Below are positions 43,859-55,200 of a stretch of 64,000 nt of DNA, one piece after another. The stretch lies in assembly GCA_002110485.1 (NCBI GenBank), contig MOWL01000045.1, positions 1,798,001-1,862,000 on the forward strand, in the 5' to 3' direction. The DNA comes from Emergomyces orientalis (Eukaryota; Ascomycota; Eurotiomycetes; Onygenales; Ajellomycetaceae). The notes below the pieces were generated by a model. It searched no databases, had not been told where the DNA came from, and saw nothing but the letters and a program-made list of their open reading frames with translations. The stretch's first letter is position 1. Every line of letters begins with the position of its first letter. The position numbers and the translations under genes are program-made.

Positions 43859-46075
43859 CTACCCTTCACACACTCTCTCTGCAAGTAACATTTTATTCTC
43901 CCTCTGCAGCTTTTCAACAAGCCTAACCCACGTCTCCCTCTCCTCCCTTAGTTCCGCCACCAGCCCCTTTAACCTCCGCACCTCACCCTTCAGCCCATCA
44001 ATCTCTCCCTTAGCTCTCATTTTCTCCTCACTTGCTGCCTCTTTGCGCCTCTTCGCCTCAATTTTTGATAAAACTTTTTGTTCTTCAGTTTCGATCTTCC
44101 GAATTTGCTCCTTCAACTTATTTTCATCTCGGGTGAGTGTCGTTGCTCGCTTGCGAAGGGTGACCGGGATCGCAGAATTATCTTTATTGACGTTATCCTG
44201 GTTCTTGTTCTTGGTCTTGTCATCGGACATCATGGTTCCTGCTCCACGTATGCTTCCGTGATCGTCGCTGTTATTCTCCCCAACCGAGGATGATAGGAGA
44301 ACTTCCCGATTTCCCAAGTCTCTTCGCAAGGAGTCCAATGCTGCACGGGATGATGCTAGTTTATTTTCCACCTCGCGCTTACGCGATGCGAGCTTTGTGA
44401 GCTTTTTGTGCTCTCTTGTTTCCTGTTGATATGGAGGGCCAGTGTTTATACTTGTATTGCTGGTGCTGCTAGCGTTTATGCTTTGCGGCTGAGAGACAAG
44501 TAACACGGGTATTTGGTCAGGGACAGAGGCAGTGGCTATCTCATTCTGGACTCTTTTTAAAGATGAGGAGCGCGAATCCGCGCTGGCGAATGTATCAATG
44601 CTTGACATCGACGGCCTATTATTGTTTTCATTGTTGGCGTTCGTGTTATGAATTTGCTCGTTTTCGGGATCATTGGATATGGTAACCGATATAGATCGCG
44701 GCAAACTATGAAATGAGGAATCGGATGCAACTGACGAAGGTCGAGCTGGCATGTACTCGAGAACAGCCTGTGGCGTATATTTTTCTAGTCCTGTGGGGGA
44801 ACGATTTGCAACGTTCGCAAAAATCCCCCCGGTTTGCTCTCCCGATTCATCGCAATCTGAATCTTCATCCATGCCATTATGTTCATCAGAATCCGAATTT
44901 GAACCATTTTTAACAGATATTTCAGACGAGCGGGTAGGCAATTGCACCTTAGAGCCCCTAGTATCGTCTAGATCATCTTCCTGACTCGCCCAAACCATAA
45001 ACTTCATTGCATCTCCAACAATGCTAGGTGGTGTTCCCCTCTCTACCATCCACCTTGGTACACTGCCGCCAGGGTCACTTCTGGTAATCATTATCCACTC
45101 AACGGGGCGTACCTCACCCTTACCATCCAGACCACTGTTATTGTTGGCTGGTGGTAATTCCCTGACGAACTCTACTGACTCATATTCTCCTCTGATATAC
45201 CCTTGCCGTGGGCACGCATCTGGATGGTGACATGGTTTCGAAATAACCATGAAATGTCTTGGATGTTGTCCTTGGCATTTTTCAATATTGTTCGCATCGT
45301 CCTTGTCATCATCATCACCAGGTAATCGCTTTATATCAAGGGCGGCATCCGAAGACAGTAATAAAGCCACGAAATCCCTTGGCGACGCCGGGCCCGGAAA
45401 CTTTGCAGAAAGATGATAAACTTCCAACAACCCTATTTGACGGCATCCTTTCTTATCTTCATCTCTATCGCCGAGTCGAGTGGCTTCAACATCTTGATCA
45501 TCGTCATATATTTCGACCTCCTCAATCTTCCTCTCACACCCTAGCCCCCTAATTTTCCCTTTTTCCAAATTTTGTATCCGATCTGCTTCCCCCATCCTTG
45601 ACTTCATCGTCTCCTCAAATTCCGACTTCAACCTAGCCCGCCACCTATCAAATGGTAAACCCTCGTGAACACTCCGACGAGCGAACCATGAACCCTTCCC
45701 ATCCTTGCAGTTCAATTTATACACGGGTATTTGCAGCGGGTTATCTTTGGAATTGCTAAGTTTATTAACCGGTTTCCCCCATTCTTTTCGTAGTGCTGAA
45801 AGTTGGGGTGATACGGGGAACGCAACATCAGCAGATTGGGTTGAGGAGGTGATAGTACCAACACCGGCGACTTCTGTGGTATTGTAACTGTTGCAGTTGT
45901 TCTCTCTGTTTTGAAAACATATAGGTGAGGGTTGTTGGGTAGGTACGGACTCCACAATGAGGCGTGCATCTGCGAGGAGATCACAGGCGGCGGAGCGGCG
46001 CTCTTTGGGATTGGCGGGGATGTCACCGAAGGAAATTGGACCTAAGGACTGGAGGGCCGCGTGCAAAGAAGCCAT
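43859..46075 (-). CDS. DUF3074 (START-like) protein with C-terminal coiled coil, 738 aa
   Basis: A single-exon gene. The start at 46075 (MASLHAALQSLGPISFGDIP) is preferred over an ATG seven codons upstream. Residues of about 90-370 match the fungal DUF3074 domain, a START-like lipid-binding fold: WFARRSVHEGLPFDRWRARL, LEVYHLSAKFPGPASPRDFV, PRHFMVISKPCHHPD, QGYIRGEYESVEFVRE and VPRWMVERGTPPSIV. An acidic low-complexity insertion lies within it (PGDDDDKDDANN). The middle is Ser/Asn-rich and disordered, and the last 180 residues are strongly charged coiled coil (KLKEQIRKIETEEQKVLSKI and following). The ligand and pathway are unknown. The family is known as a domain of unknown function, so the START-like role is an inference from fold similarity. 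Confidence 0.88.
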   Translation of the reverse strand: MASLHAALQSLGPISFGDIPANPKERRSAACDLLADARLIVESVPTQQPSPICFQNRENNCNSYNTTEVAGVGTITSSTQSADVAFPVSPQLSALRKEWGKPVNKLSNSKDNPLQIPVYKLNCKDGKGSWFARRSVHEGLPFDRWRARLKSEFEETMKSRMGEADRIQNLEKGKIRGLGCERKIEEVEIYDDDQDVEATRLGDRDEDKKGCRQIGLLEVYHLSAKFPGPASPRDFVALLLSSDAALDIKRLPGDDDDKDDANNIEKCQGQHPRHFMVISKPCHHPDACPRQGYIRGEYESVEFVRELPPANNNSGLDGKGEVRPVEWIMITRSDPGGSVPRWMVERGTPPSIVGDAMKFMVWASQEDDLDDTRGSKVQLPTRSSEISVKNGSNSDSDEHNGMDEDSDCDESGEQTGGIFANVANRSPTGLEKYTPQAVLEYMPARPSSVASDSSFHSLPRSISVTISNDPENEQIHNTNANNENNNRPSMSSIDTFASADSRSSSLKRVQNEIATASVPDQIPVLLVSQPQSINASSTSNTSINTGPPYQQETREHKKLTKLASRKREVENKLASSRAALDSLRRDLGNREVLLSSSVGENNSDDHGSIRGAGTMMSDDKTKNKNQDNVNKDNSAIPVTLRKRATTLTRDENKLKEQIRKIETEEQKVLSKIEAKRRKEAASEEKMRAKGEIDGLKGEVRRLKGLVAELREERETWVRLVEKLQRENKMLLAERVCEG

Positions 46076-48156
46076 GTTTGGTATATATATATACACAATT
46101 TTTCTCTCTTTGGTAGTTTTATTTTATGGCTGGTAGTTCTCTCTTCCTCTTCCACCGAGCTCCAGCTTCCCTTGATGCTGCTATCTTGTCCTCGTAAGCG
46201 GCGACCTCAGCCCAGGGGTGAAATCGGAGGCTAGAATGAGTACGAGGCTTGGAGCCATGCCATTCAACCCCCTCTTCAAGTAGATGTTTTGATCCTTTTT
46301 CAAACGATGATTGGGTTCGAGATAGTGTCTCAAAGCTCCCGGTAGAGCTGTATATTTTATTGCTTTTGAGTTTGTTTCTGCTCACTAAAGTTGCATGAAA
46401 ATTAAAAATCACTAGCTAATGAATGACATAGAGGATGCAAGGTGGTTTTGGATATGTTGCGGAGGGTCAAGGAGGCCAGGAGGACCTGGTCGTTGGAAAA
46501 TGCAATTAGTCATGATCTGACATTCCAAGCTCGAGAAATACAACCTTGAGGACATGATGGATTCGAGCTAATTGGCAATTGGTATTGACGTCAATGGCGG
46601 GAGTATCATAAGCGGAGTAAAATTGACCCGCTTTAACGGCCGGGGGTTTTCTTGGCTGGATGAGGTTTCAATTCTATATTTAACCTCTTGCTGGCGAAAC
46701 CGCGGAAACCAATAGAATTCGCATTTATGAACGTTCTTGAGGGCATATAGTTTTGGGATAAATCACAGTCCAGATGAGATCAAGAAGAGTACAGTAAATC
46801 CCGTCCAAAATTAATTTCAAACTATGGGGTCAACTAACTAGCTATCGAACAACAATATACTAGATACTATAAACTATGTGACTGGGGGGAATAATTAACA
46901 AAAATAACAGAGAGGTATAAGGGGTTCCAAAGCACAGCTTCAAGGATTCCCACCCAGCCCAAAACAGCCAAAAGAATGTAAAGGTTTGTGAGTTCCTGCA
47001 TCTGATTCCTTCCAACCTTTCCTTCCAGCCAGGGAACAGGAGATAGATTGAAAGGCCTCTCCAGGGCGTGATTTGACTATTAAGGTATTAAAAAGAATAA
47101 AAATCAGCCTGGAGAAAAGGGGATGAGCCTAGAAAAAGGGTAGTCCACGCATCTGGTTGATATTCCGGTGAATTGAGGCTATCCTCCAAAAACAAACGTA
47201 TATGCCGGCGGGAAGAACGGTAACATCAGATCGGAACCACAGATTCCATTTCCGAGGGGTTTCCCTTTCCCGTCCTAGAGTTCAACCACAGGCCGAAGTG
47301 TTAAGGAATCGCTAGCAGGTGTTATATTTCGGGACACTCTCATTCGACCTTCCAAACGACCAGAATGGGACATATATGGCGCGGATACATAAACATGCCA
47401 GATGTTACGTAGAGCCACGATGTCGCCGGTCGTAGTCTCACCAATCCGTATAGGGATTGCCAGTCCGGTACGCAGTACCAAGAGCGAGTGTGGACCAAAG
47501 ATAGGGAACAAAAAAGTACCCAGGATAAATGACTGTGCTAGCCAGCCAACAAGTCCCAGTATCGTACCTTTCTTTAAACCGCAATCTATAATAAGCGACG
47601 AAAGAAAAGACGTTTCGAGCCGCGAGGCACATCAGATCTTGAGGTAATATCAAAATGCGAAATGGACAACGAAAACGCAATAAAGAAAAGAAATTACATC
47701 CGCCAAGGGAGTAGTATGACGCAAAACGTCAGATAGCCGACCCGCCGGTTCTTATGCAAAATGCAGATAACAAGATGACCAGACCCAGAAAAAGAGCAAC
47801 GCTTGCTGAACAACGCATGACAAAAACAAATCAATGGTAATAAGAGGAAAGGAAAAAAAAAACAATTAGGCAGTATCAACTGGTAAGAAGTGAAAAGCAA
47901 AGATAGAAAATATGCTATGCCCCAAAATGTCGCTTATGTCGATTAATTATGAAACGCCGTCAGGTATGCCGTTGATGTCGTTGGTGTCACATGCGAGGGT
48001 CGTGTCCAAGTGTCGAAGTCGCATGTCTCATTAACAACATTGGTCAAAGTGCCACATGTTCACGAAGCAAGGTGCCCCCAAATGTGTTTATTGACGGAAG
48101 TATAATCCCAGTTCATGCTGTCGCAGGTCCGCAAGCAAGCTGACCGCCTGTGGCTG
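46076..48156. other. 2.1-kb gap between two minus-strand genes
   Basis: It should hold the DUF3074 gene promoter on the left and the orphan gene's 3' region on the right. Open frames near 46119-46412 and 47275-47680 have no motifs. I see no RNA gene. Confidence 0.5.
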
Positions 48157-49209
48157 CTACATTGTAGTTCCATACGGAAGGGCGAAGTCCTGGTATCGCT
48201 CACCCCAACCAAATCCCCCAATGCTCGCTGCAGTGCTGCATTGTTGCTGGGCAAGCATGCTGGGTAGTAGGAACTGCGGGATTGATGCGGTGGTTGCCGG
48301 AGAGCTGAAGTATTGAGGTTCACTGTACGCAGCGGTAGAATATGGTTGGGTGTGCGACGGCGACGGCGACGAAACCTGAATCTCATTAAGAGCAAGGCTA
48401 GCAGCCCATAGGTTCTGGTGTGAATCGTTCGAAGTAGTTGTGCTCGGGCTGGACGGGACAACCTTCCACGAATCAACCGGCTCGTGGTGAGGTTGATGGA
48501 TTGGACTGTGCCACCAGTTATCAGGGCCCGTCGAGCTGGGTAGGAGTGGAGTAGGCCTCACCACATCAACAATGCGAGGTGGCGGCGGTAGCAGCGGCAC
48601 AAACAATCCAAGAATAGCAGCCTTGGCCTCATCGCTTCGACCACAAAGAAGCTCACCGGCACCATCCTCCTCCATTCCCTCGAGCGCAGTAGCAGACGTG
48701 CGATAAACGAATCTGTTGGCTGCTTGAACGAACTCCTCCTGTAGTTTCTTCAGCTGTATCTCTTTCTCCGACCAGTTCCAGGTGTTGGCGGCAGTGTCCA
48801 CAGAGTAGATGTCCTTATGATACTCAACCAGTGATTCAATAGTCTCCGGGGTGAGTTTGAAAGCGACTTCGTTCTGAGACACCATGTCAACGTGAACGAC
48901 ATATGCTTCCATGTGGAGGAGTTGATAGTTAAACAAAGCTTCAACCAGTGGATTGTCGTCCTGTCGCAATTCCGATTCAGGAGCCTTTGGAAGCATGATG
49001 GAACAAAGAGTCCAGATGGCATTTTGCGACGACAGAGTTTCTGTCAAACATCGTGTGTGCTGCGTGACGTTATTAAGAGGACGCTTGACCCGGTTGACTC
49101 TTTTCAAAGTAACAGTTAACCACGGCTCTACCCGGGAGTTTAACACAACATTTGGAGATGACCTTGGCGCGAAGGCAGCAGCGGATGCCGGTAGTAGAAT
49201 TGTGGGCAT
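48157..49209 (-). CDS. Orphan protein of unknown function, 350 aa
   Basis: A single open frame with good protein-like composition. The N-terminal 65 residues are basic with few acidic residues (RVEPWLTVTLKRVNRVKR), which could be a targeting leader. Residues of about 85-180 form a predicted helical part (LVEALFNYQLLHMEAYVVHV, LTPETIESLVEYHKDIYS, KEIQLKKLQEEFVQAANRFV). The C-terminal half is Pro/Ser/Thr/Gln-rich and probably disordered (LLPPPPRIVDVVRPTPLLPS). I recognise no family. The start could be further in, for example the Met in CSIMLPKAPESEL. The gene is preceded by a purine-rich region on the plus strand with a G-quadruplex motif. It stands alone at the edge of the longest gene-poor stretch. 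Confidence 0.6.
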   Translation of the reverse strand: MPTILLPASAAAFAPRSSPNVVLNSRVEPWLTVTLKRVNRVKRPLNNVTQHTRCLTETLSSQNAIWTLCSIMLPKAPESELRQDDNPLVEALFNYQLLHMEAYVVHVDMVSQNEVAFKLTPETIESLVEYHKDIYSVDTAANTWNWSEKEIQLKKLQEEFVQAANRFVYRTSATALEGMEEDGAGELLCGRSDEAKAAILGLFVPLLPPPPRIVDVVRPTPLLPSSTGPDNWWHSPIHQPHHEPVDSWKVVPSSPSTTTSNDSHQNLWAASLALNEIQVSSPSPSHTQPYSTAAYSEPQYFSSPATTASIPQFLLPSMLAQQQCSTAASIGGFGWGERYQDFALPYGTTM

Positions 49210-52200
49210 TTTGGCGGTGTGGGAGTTATACAGGTAGGGCTAAGCAAAGTAGGGTTTAAATAACTGATGTAAATTCGGAAAGAGTATAATGGTCCAACAT
49301 ATATATATTATAATAAATTCAAAATTCGCCCACACATTGGAAGATTCGTAATTCAAGTCGACAAGACGCGCCAAGGGAGGGAGAGGAGGGAGAGGGAGGA
49401 GGGTTGAAGAGCATAAGTATAAATGGAGGGTGGCGGGAGGAGGGTTTTAGAGGGCGCGGGGGGGAGGGGGGCAGTGGGAAGATGTGGCGGGCGACGAAGT
49501 AACAAAGACAAGAATGGAAGAAACGAAAGAAGAAGAAGATTATAAAAAAATGACAGAGGAGAGTGGATGGCGGGAATAGCCAGAAGAGGAAATAAGGATG
49601 TTCCGAAGTAAAGAGAAAAGGCGGGGGCGAAGCGAGGTTATATCAGCGCAGGCCTGTTCGAAATCATGGCGCGCTGACTCTGAAGGCTCTTCGCGTCCAC
49701 ATGAAGCAAGGCACCTTTTCTTTCAATTTTTTATTTTATATTTTATTTTGTTTAAGACCATATTATCCATATCTATTTTGCTCAAATTTTGCTCGGTAAG
49801 TGGGTTGGCTGCAGACGGTCGCAGATGGTCGCATGGAATGGTTTAGGACGGATTGCGGTGGCGGATACGGTATATCTGTACGCCGTACTGTATTTTATAG
49901 CCGCAAATACAGCTGGCCTTAAAGGACTTGGCAGCAGTATGCACGATATGTCGGGCAAAAGGTGAATCTTGCTGGCTTGTAGACCAAAAGGAGGCGGTAT
50001 TGTAAAGTACGGTATGGTACGCTGAATATCACCTGTATCGCTCAAGCCGATACCTCGTGGAACTAGTCGAACTAGGGCAAGGAGGCACCTTGTCAGTCGG
50101 CCCAGTCAGTCCAAGGAAATGGTCGACGAAAAGGGAGCAGGAGACGAGATATCTTTGGAAAATGACGACTCATATCGATAAAGAGTTTCAGTTAATATGC
50201 AGGTCTCTCAAGACTTCCCGGAGACATGCAATAATACAAATCCCCCATAGCGAGTGGTTTATCTACAACCCCTTCCTGCGCCGCTTCTGGGGTCACAGGC
50301 CAAAGTAACTTCCCACCCGATGGCACATCAGCCAACACCTTCGTAGACATATGCCCTCGGATAGGTAGGCAAAAGTTTCATAAGCTCAAGGTCTCAAGCT
50401 TTGCAGATCATCGCAATAACAATAGTTACAGCTCCGGAGGTTGTTCCAGTGATGGACTCTAGCGGGCATGGATGGTAGTGGACGGAGCTTGCTGCAGGTG
50501 AAATTACCACAATAGTTTCTGCATATCCAAGTGGATGGACAATTAAATGCGGAAATTCTTCCTGCATGCTCAGGTGAACCTTTCCCGACTAAAGCTGAGT
50601 ATGTTCCACTGTAGCGGGGCGCGACTCCAGAAAATTTACTTGCGCATCAAAAAAAAAATTTAAAAAAATAAGCTGTGATCCTGGGATGCTGTCTCTAGAT
50701 CTTCGACGATCAGACAGGACCAGAAGTCATCTAGGCTCGCTTCATCCCGTCTCTTCTGAATTTATTGTTTTGAAGGAATGAGGCCTGAGCAACATATCCC
50801 AAGGATTTTCCTATCCCGTGTTGGCACGTCCACTACAGAAAAGCTTTTGTTGAGACTCGATGGATGCATTGAATAGGATTAAATTCATGCACCCTAATCC
50901 CCAAGAAGCCCCAGATAAGTCTTCTGCATCTGGGGAGTGTCAACCCACGGATCTAGAAAACCCTGTCTTGCGCTTTGGAGGGGAGCCAGACAAGGCCATA
51001 GGAAGATAGGCAAGGTTCTGGTTTCGAAACATATCCACAGGCCCGTCTAAGGAGGATAAGATATGTTTGGCCAACAACTGGCTGGTGTCATGGAGGACAA
51101 GGACCACCATGGGGCGGGGCGACAGGGACAATGGGGGGAAAGCGGGTTCAACAGACTAGCTCGTGGATGGATTCCAATAAGTTCCAGTGTTGTTTTTTCA
51201 AGTACAGGTTCAGCTGATGGAGGGTTGTGTCTTGGAGGAGTTTGGGCATCAGATTCGCTGTTCCACAAAGGGCCCCAAAGCCTGCTATGTTGACAAGATC
51301 CTTGTTCTGATCGCCGATTGGATCGAGCTCGGGTCCACCTTGATTCCAGGCTTTCTGGAAGAAAACGCCATCTTCACAGCCCACTCATAAGCCCACAGGC
51401 CGGGACAGCGCCTCTCTCTTAATCCATGGATGCACATCATTTTCAACACAGTAACATCCCGACACCTTTTGGGCCAGGATTACTTACCCGAGAGCTGCAG
51501 GAGGGGCCTTTCAAACAAAAACGGTATTGTGAGGGAATCCTCCTCTGCTTTAATGCTAGGCCGTGTTTTGTCCTTTGTACCAGTCATATTTCCATTTATA
51601 TCTATCCCGACATTGCGGTCTTGATGTTTCGGTAGCCACTCACTGTATTATTGTAGGCAAGTTTTTTTCTCATCCGCATGCAGCGATGCTTGCCCACTGT
51701 GTCAGCATCAGGTGATATTTTCTGACGGCTATCAGGGATGAGATGCCCCGTGATCACCAGTGAGATCCGTTTCTATTACATCAGTAAATCAAACTCCGCC
51801 ATTATTTTTATTATTCTCACCTGAACTGCCAGTCAAGCTCCAAATGGCCATTTGCTACTGGCCGTCACCCTCCTATTCTGATAGGAGCTTCAGAAGGTCA
51901 AACGACCAGGTGTCGCAACACGCGCGCTGGGAGTGGAAACAACAATCCAAACAATCAGCAGCTCCATTGTTCAGCTCGCAAAAGTCGCTTTCTACCGGTT
52001 CTGTGCGGAGTGGGAAGGTGGTCGACGGATCACAAATGGACGTCATCGCAATTTTTGCTGCCAGATGACAACACCTACGGAAATGGCCATTTCTAAAGCT
52101 GCATTTTTTGTACAGATCGGGATGGATTGTGGCAGCCATTCAAACCCGCCGCTCGGTAATACGATAATCCAGACTGCGCCTCTCTACCGTCTGTGATGTG

Positions 52201-55200
52201 TGTGGCTGTGTTGCATTAACATCATGTGCTGCAGCTTGGATCCAGCCCTGTTCCATACAAGTTTTCATTCTTTTGTTGCCGATTTACTCAGTAGTAGTTT
52301 TCGAGTGACCTTTGCTTGGGCATTATGCATGAATATTTCGAAAATTTCAACGTTGTATGTACCTGTTCTGAACAGTATTACTGAACATTAAATATTTCAC
52401 CCTCAACTATCGCGTTCTCCGGCCGCGGAGGCAAAAATGTAGCACCTGTTGCATTCCCCTCTGCCTGGCCAACATTTTCTGCAACCGTCAAACTCCAGCT
52501 CTAAACGCGCAACTTTTCGCCATCTTTTTCGCGTGCGGGCAAAAGCCAACCCCCCCAATGATATGAACTACTCCGACATCCACCCCGAGGACTTCGCAGT
52601 GCGTTTGGACCAGTTGTTTTCACTGTAGCCAGGCTTTTGAAACCGCTGCAGTAAATATCCTTTTCTCCCTCTTCTTCCACCAAAACCCATGAAAATTGCA
52701 TGCATAATACGTGAGTCATCATATAAATCTGCAGTTTCAACAAAACCTTGAGGGGTGTTTTTGTTTCATCGTCGCTCAGCCCAGCCCTCCTAGCCTAGGG
52801 CCGGGCGCCCACACCTCGCACGTACCATGTCTGTGCATGCAGCCAGACCCGACCATGCCCAGCTGAAGATGAATCTTTCGCGACGTCACTGCGTGAGAAA
52901 AAGGAGCGATCTGTTTCATATTTGAAAAGAATTTTTACTGCCCGATGCCGAGTTGTGCGTTGACAGCACGCATCCCTAGTATGGTATGAAAGAATCTCTC
53001 TGTTTAAATTTCAATATACCCTTCCAGCGAGAACTGTGGATGGCGATTAACGGGCTACTTGATTGACTGACATTGGTGAGCCTGGAACGTGTTCTCTCAG
53101 TGACGAAAGGGGCGGGGCGAATAACCCCCCTGTGGCTGCTTTCGGCAGATACAAAATGAATAGAATAATCGGGTATTATTATTTTTCAACTTGCCTAAAG
53201 GCATACATTGCCCAACTTCAAGTGACCGCTACTTACATTTTCCCCAAAATATTTTACCGCCTTTTCACAGTGCAGCTATTTCCTGTCACGCGTTCATTTG
53301 GCTGCTCCCTCACCGAACAAATGACCTCATTGTTCTTGTTTTGGTCGAGCAGCGCCGAAGAAGAGGGAGTTGGTTCATTTTGCAGACTAATAAAAAGAAT
53401 CACCAGGTAGAAAAAATCAATGTGATATTCTCTTGTTTCAAAATTGCTACCTTGTTCATGGAAGTGTGCATGAAGATGATGTTTCGTGTACCAAGCGGGG
53501 CAAAACGATGGCTTCGCCGCGACTAGTTCTGACTCATGCAAAAAGAGGGAAAAAAATTTAAATTTGCACCAACTTTTCGACAGCAGCTTATCTGCAGGGC
53601 ACCCTAAGAATTTCATACGAGGCAGGAAGGAGAACAAAAGCTGACATACGAACTTACGCGAGCAAACACGCGCCTGTTGCAGTTTCGCTACCATTTTTTC
53701 GCACTTTTCGACGCGACTTGTTGCATATCACCCGCTCACTCTCGATTCCACCGCCCATGGGATGAAATGGAACGCGATTCGAGTTCGCGATACACGAGAG
53801 CGCGTAACTCTCTTAAACTTCCGAAGTTGCCTCTTTGCATGACACAGACGTCATTTTGGCACCGATGTTTCTGAAACGGAAGCGCGAGGTCGAGAATGAG
53901 ATCCTGAAATTATTATCATTGACCACAGAGTATATAACGTGGATTTTAGGGCATAAAGCGTGTTCCCACGCGAATTTTTCCGCCTTTCTCTCCCTGTTAG
54001 CCCGTCGTGTGGTCTGTTTCAGGATCTGTGCTTTCCACCCGGGCATGGTTGATGTGATGATGAGAGGAAGTTGCGTGTCCTGTACCGCTACTCGCAACGA
54101 GAATTTTATGCCCCTGCTCTTTCGAGCAAGTTGCAGATGGCAGCAGAAAGTTCGAAACTGTGCATATTCCAAGATTTATTTGGAACTTAGTCTTTAGTTT
54201 TTTCGTTGGCACGAAATACTGGCTTTGATCCTCAGGATGCATGCCCTGAGTTCGGATGATATGCTGACAACAGAAATCAAGTCAAAGGTCTAAGCCAGTA
54301 TCTTCCACTCTGCCAGGTGTATAACAGGCAAAAGCGAGGGCCTGTGAGCGGCTCCACTCTCCACCAAAGCTTCAATGCTCAGGATACCAAGACTTTTTCT
54401 CATATCCTTCTATCATCGATGTACAGGCGCGGCATAATTTTGACATTGTAACAAATCAAATACATGTACTTGTTATGCAAGGGTTCACAGGTGTTCTTCT
54501 TTGGCGCAACTCTCAGCTTTCTACAAATATATGGCATGCTGGCTTGAATGCCAACATTGAGTTTATATTCTACCAGACATCATGAAAGCTGCAGTTGGTT
54601 TATTTTCTCGGCGAAAGAAGGGAATTTACGTCGACAATCGTTTGGGGGGAGAGGGGAGGGGAGGAATGGGACACATTTCCATGCAATGCATGTGGTATTC
54701 AGCTGATTTTATATTCGCAGCATGCACTTACATATGTATATGGTTGCAATAACTATTTAATAACTGCTTCACTCCGCAGAGTGCCCATATTTTCATCATT
54801 AGCCAACAGCTATAATATGGTGGTGCAGCCTTTGCTCGCTGAGCCTTGTTCAGGTTTATATGTTTTCAGCTTTATCTCCCAAAAGTGGAAACAGGGAAAA
54901 GGGCGCGGAAGAGAAATGAATAAATCAGCCTTGCGGGACCTGTGACCACCAAGGTTGTGCGACATCAGTGACTCTAATTATTATACTGGCAGCGACTTTC
55001 CGGATGGTCTACACTTGCTGTGCCATCCTGATACGGAAATTCATGTTGAAGGCAGATCGAAAGGTAAATTAACTGGTGTTGAACGATAAGCATGCAGCAG
55101 GAACCAAGTAAATCTCGGTGGTCACGTATGATTTGGCTATTGTGCTGATGGTTTACCATTGCCATCTCCAACCTGCGTCTTTGCCTGATGAACAATGAGA

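Noticed and set aside
53254..54242. Frames of 81-146 codons on both strands
   Set aside because: They overlap each other in opposite senses and have no motif, signal peptide or splice partner.
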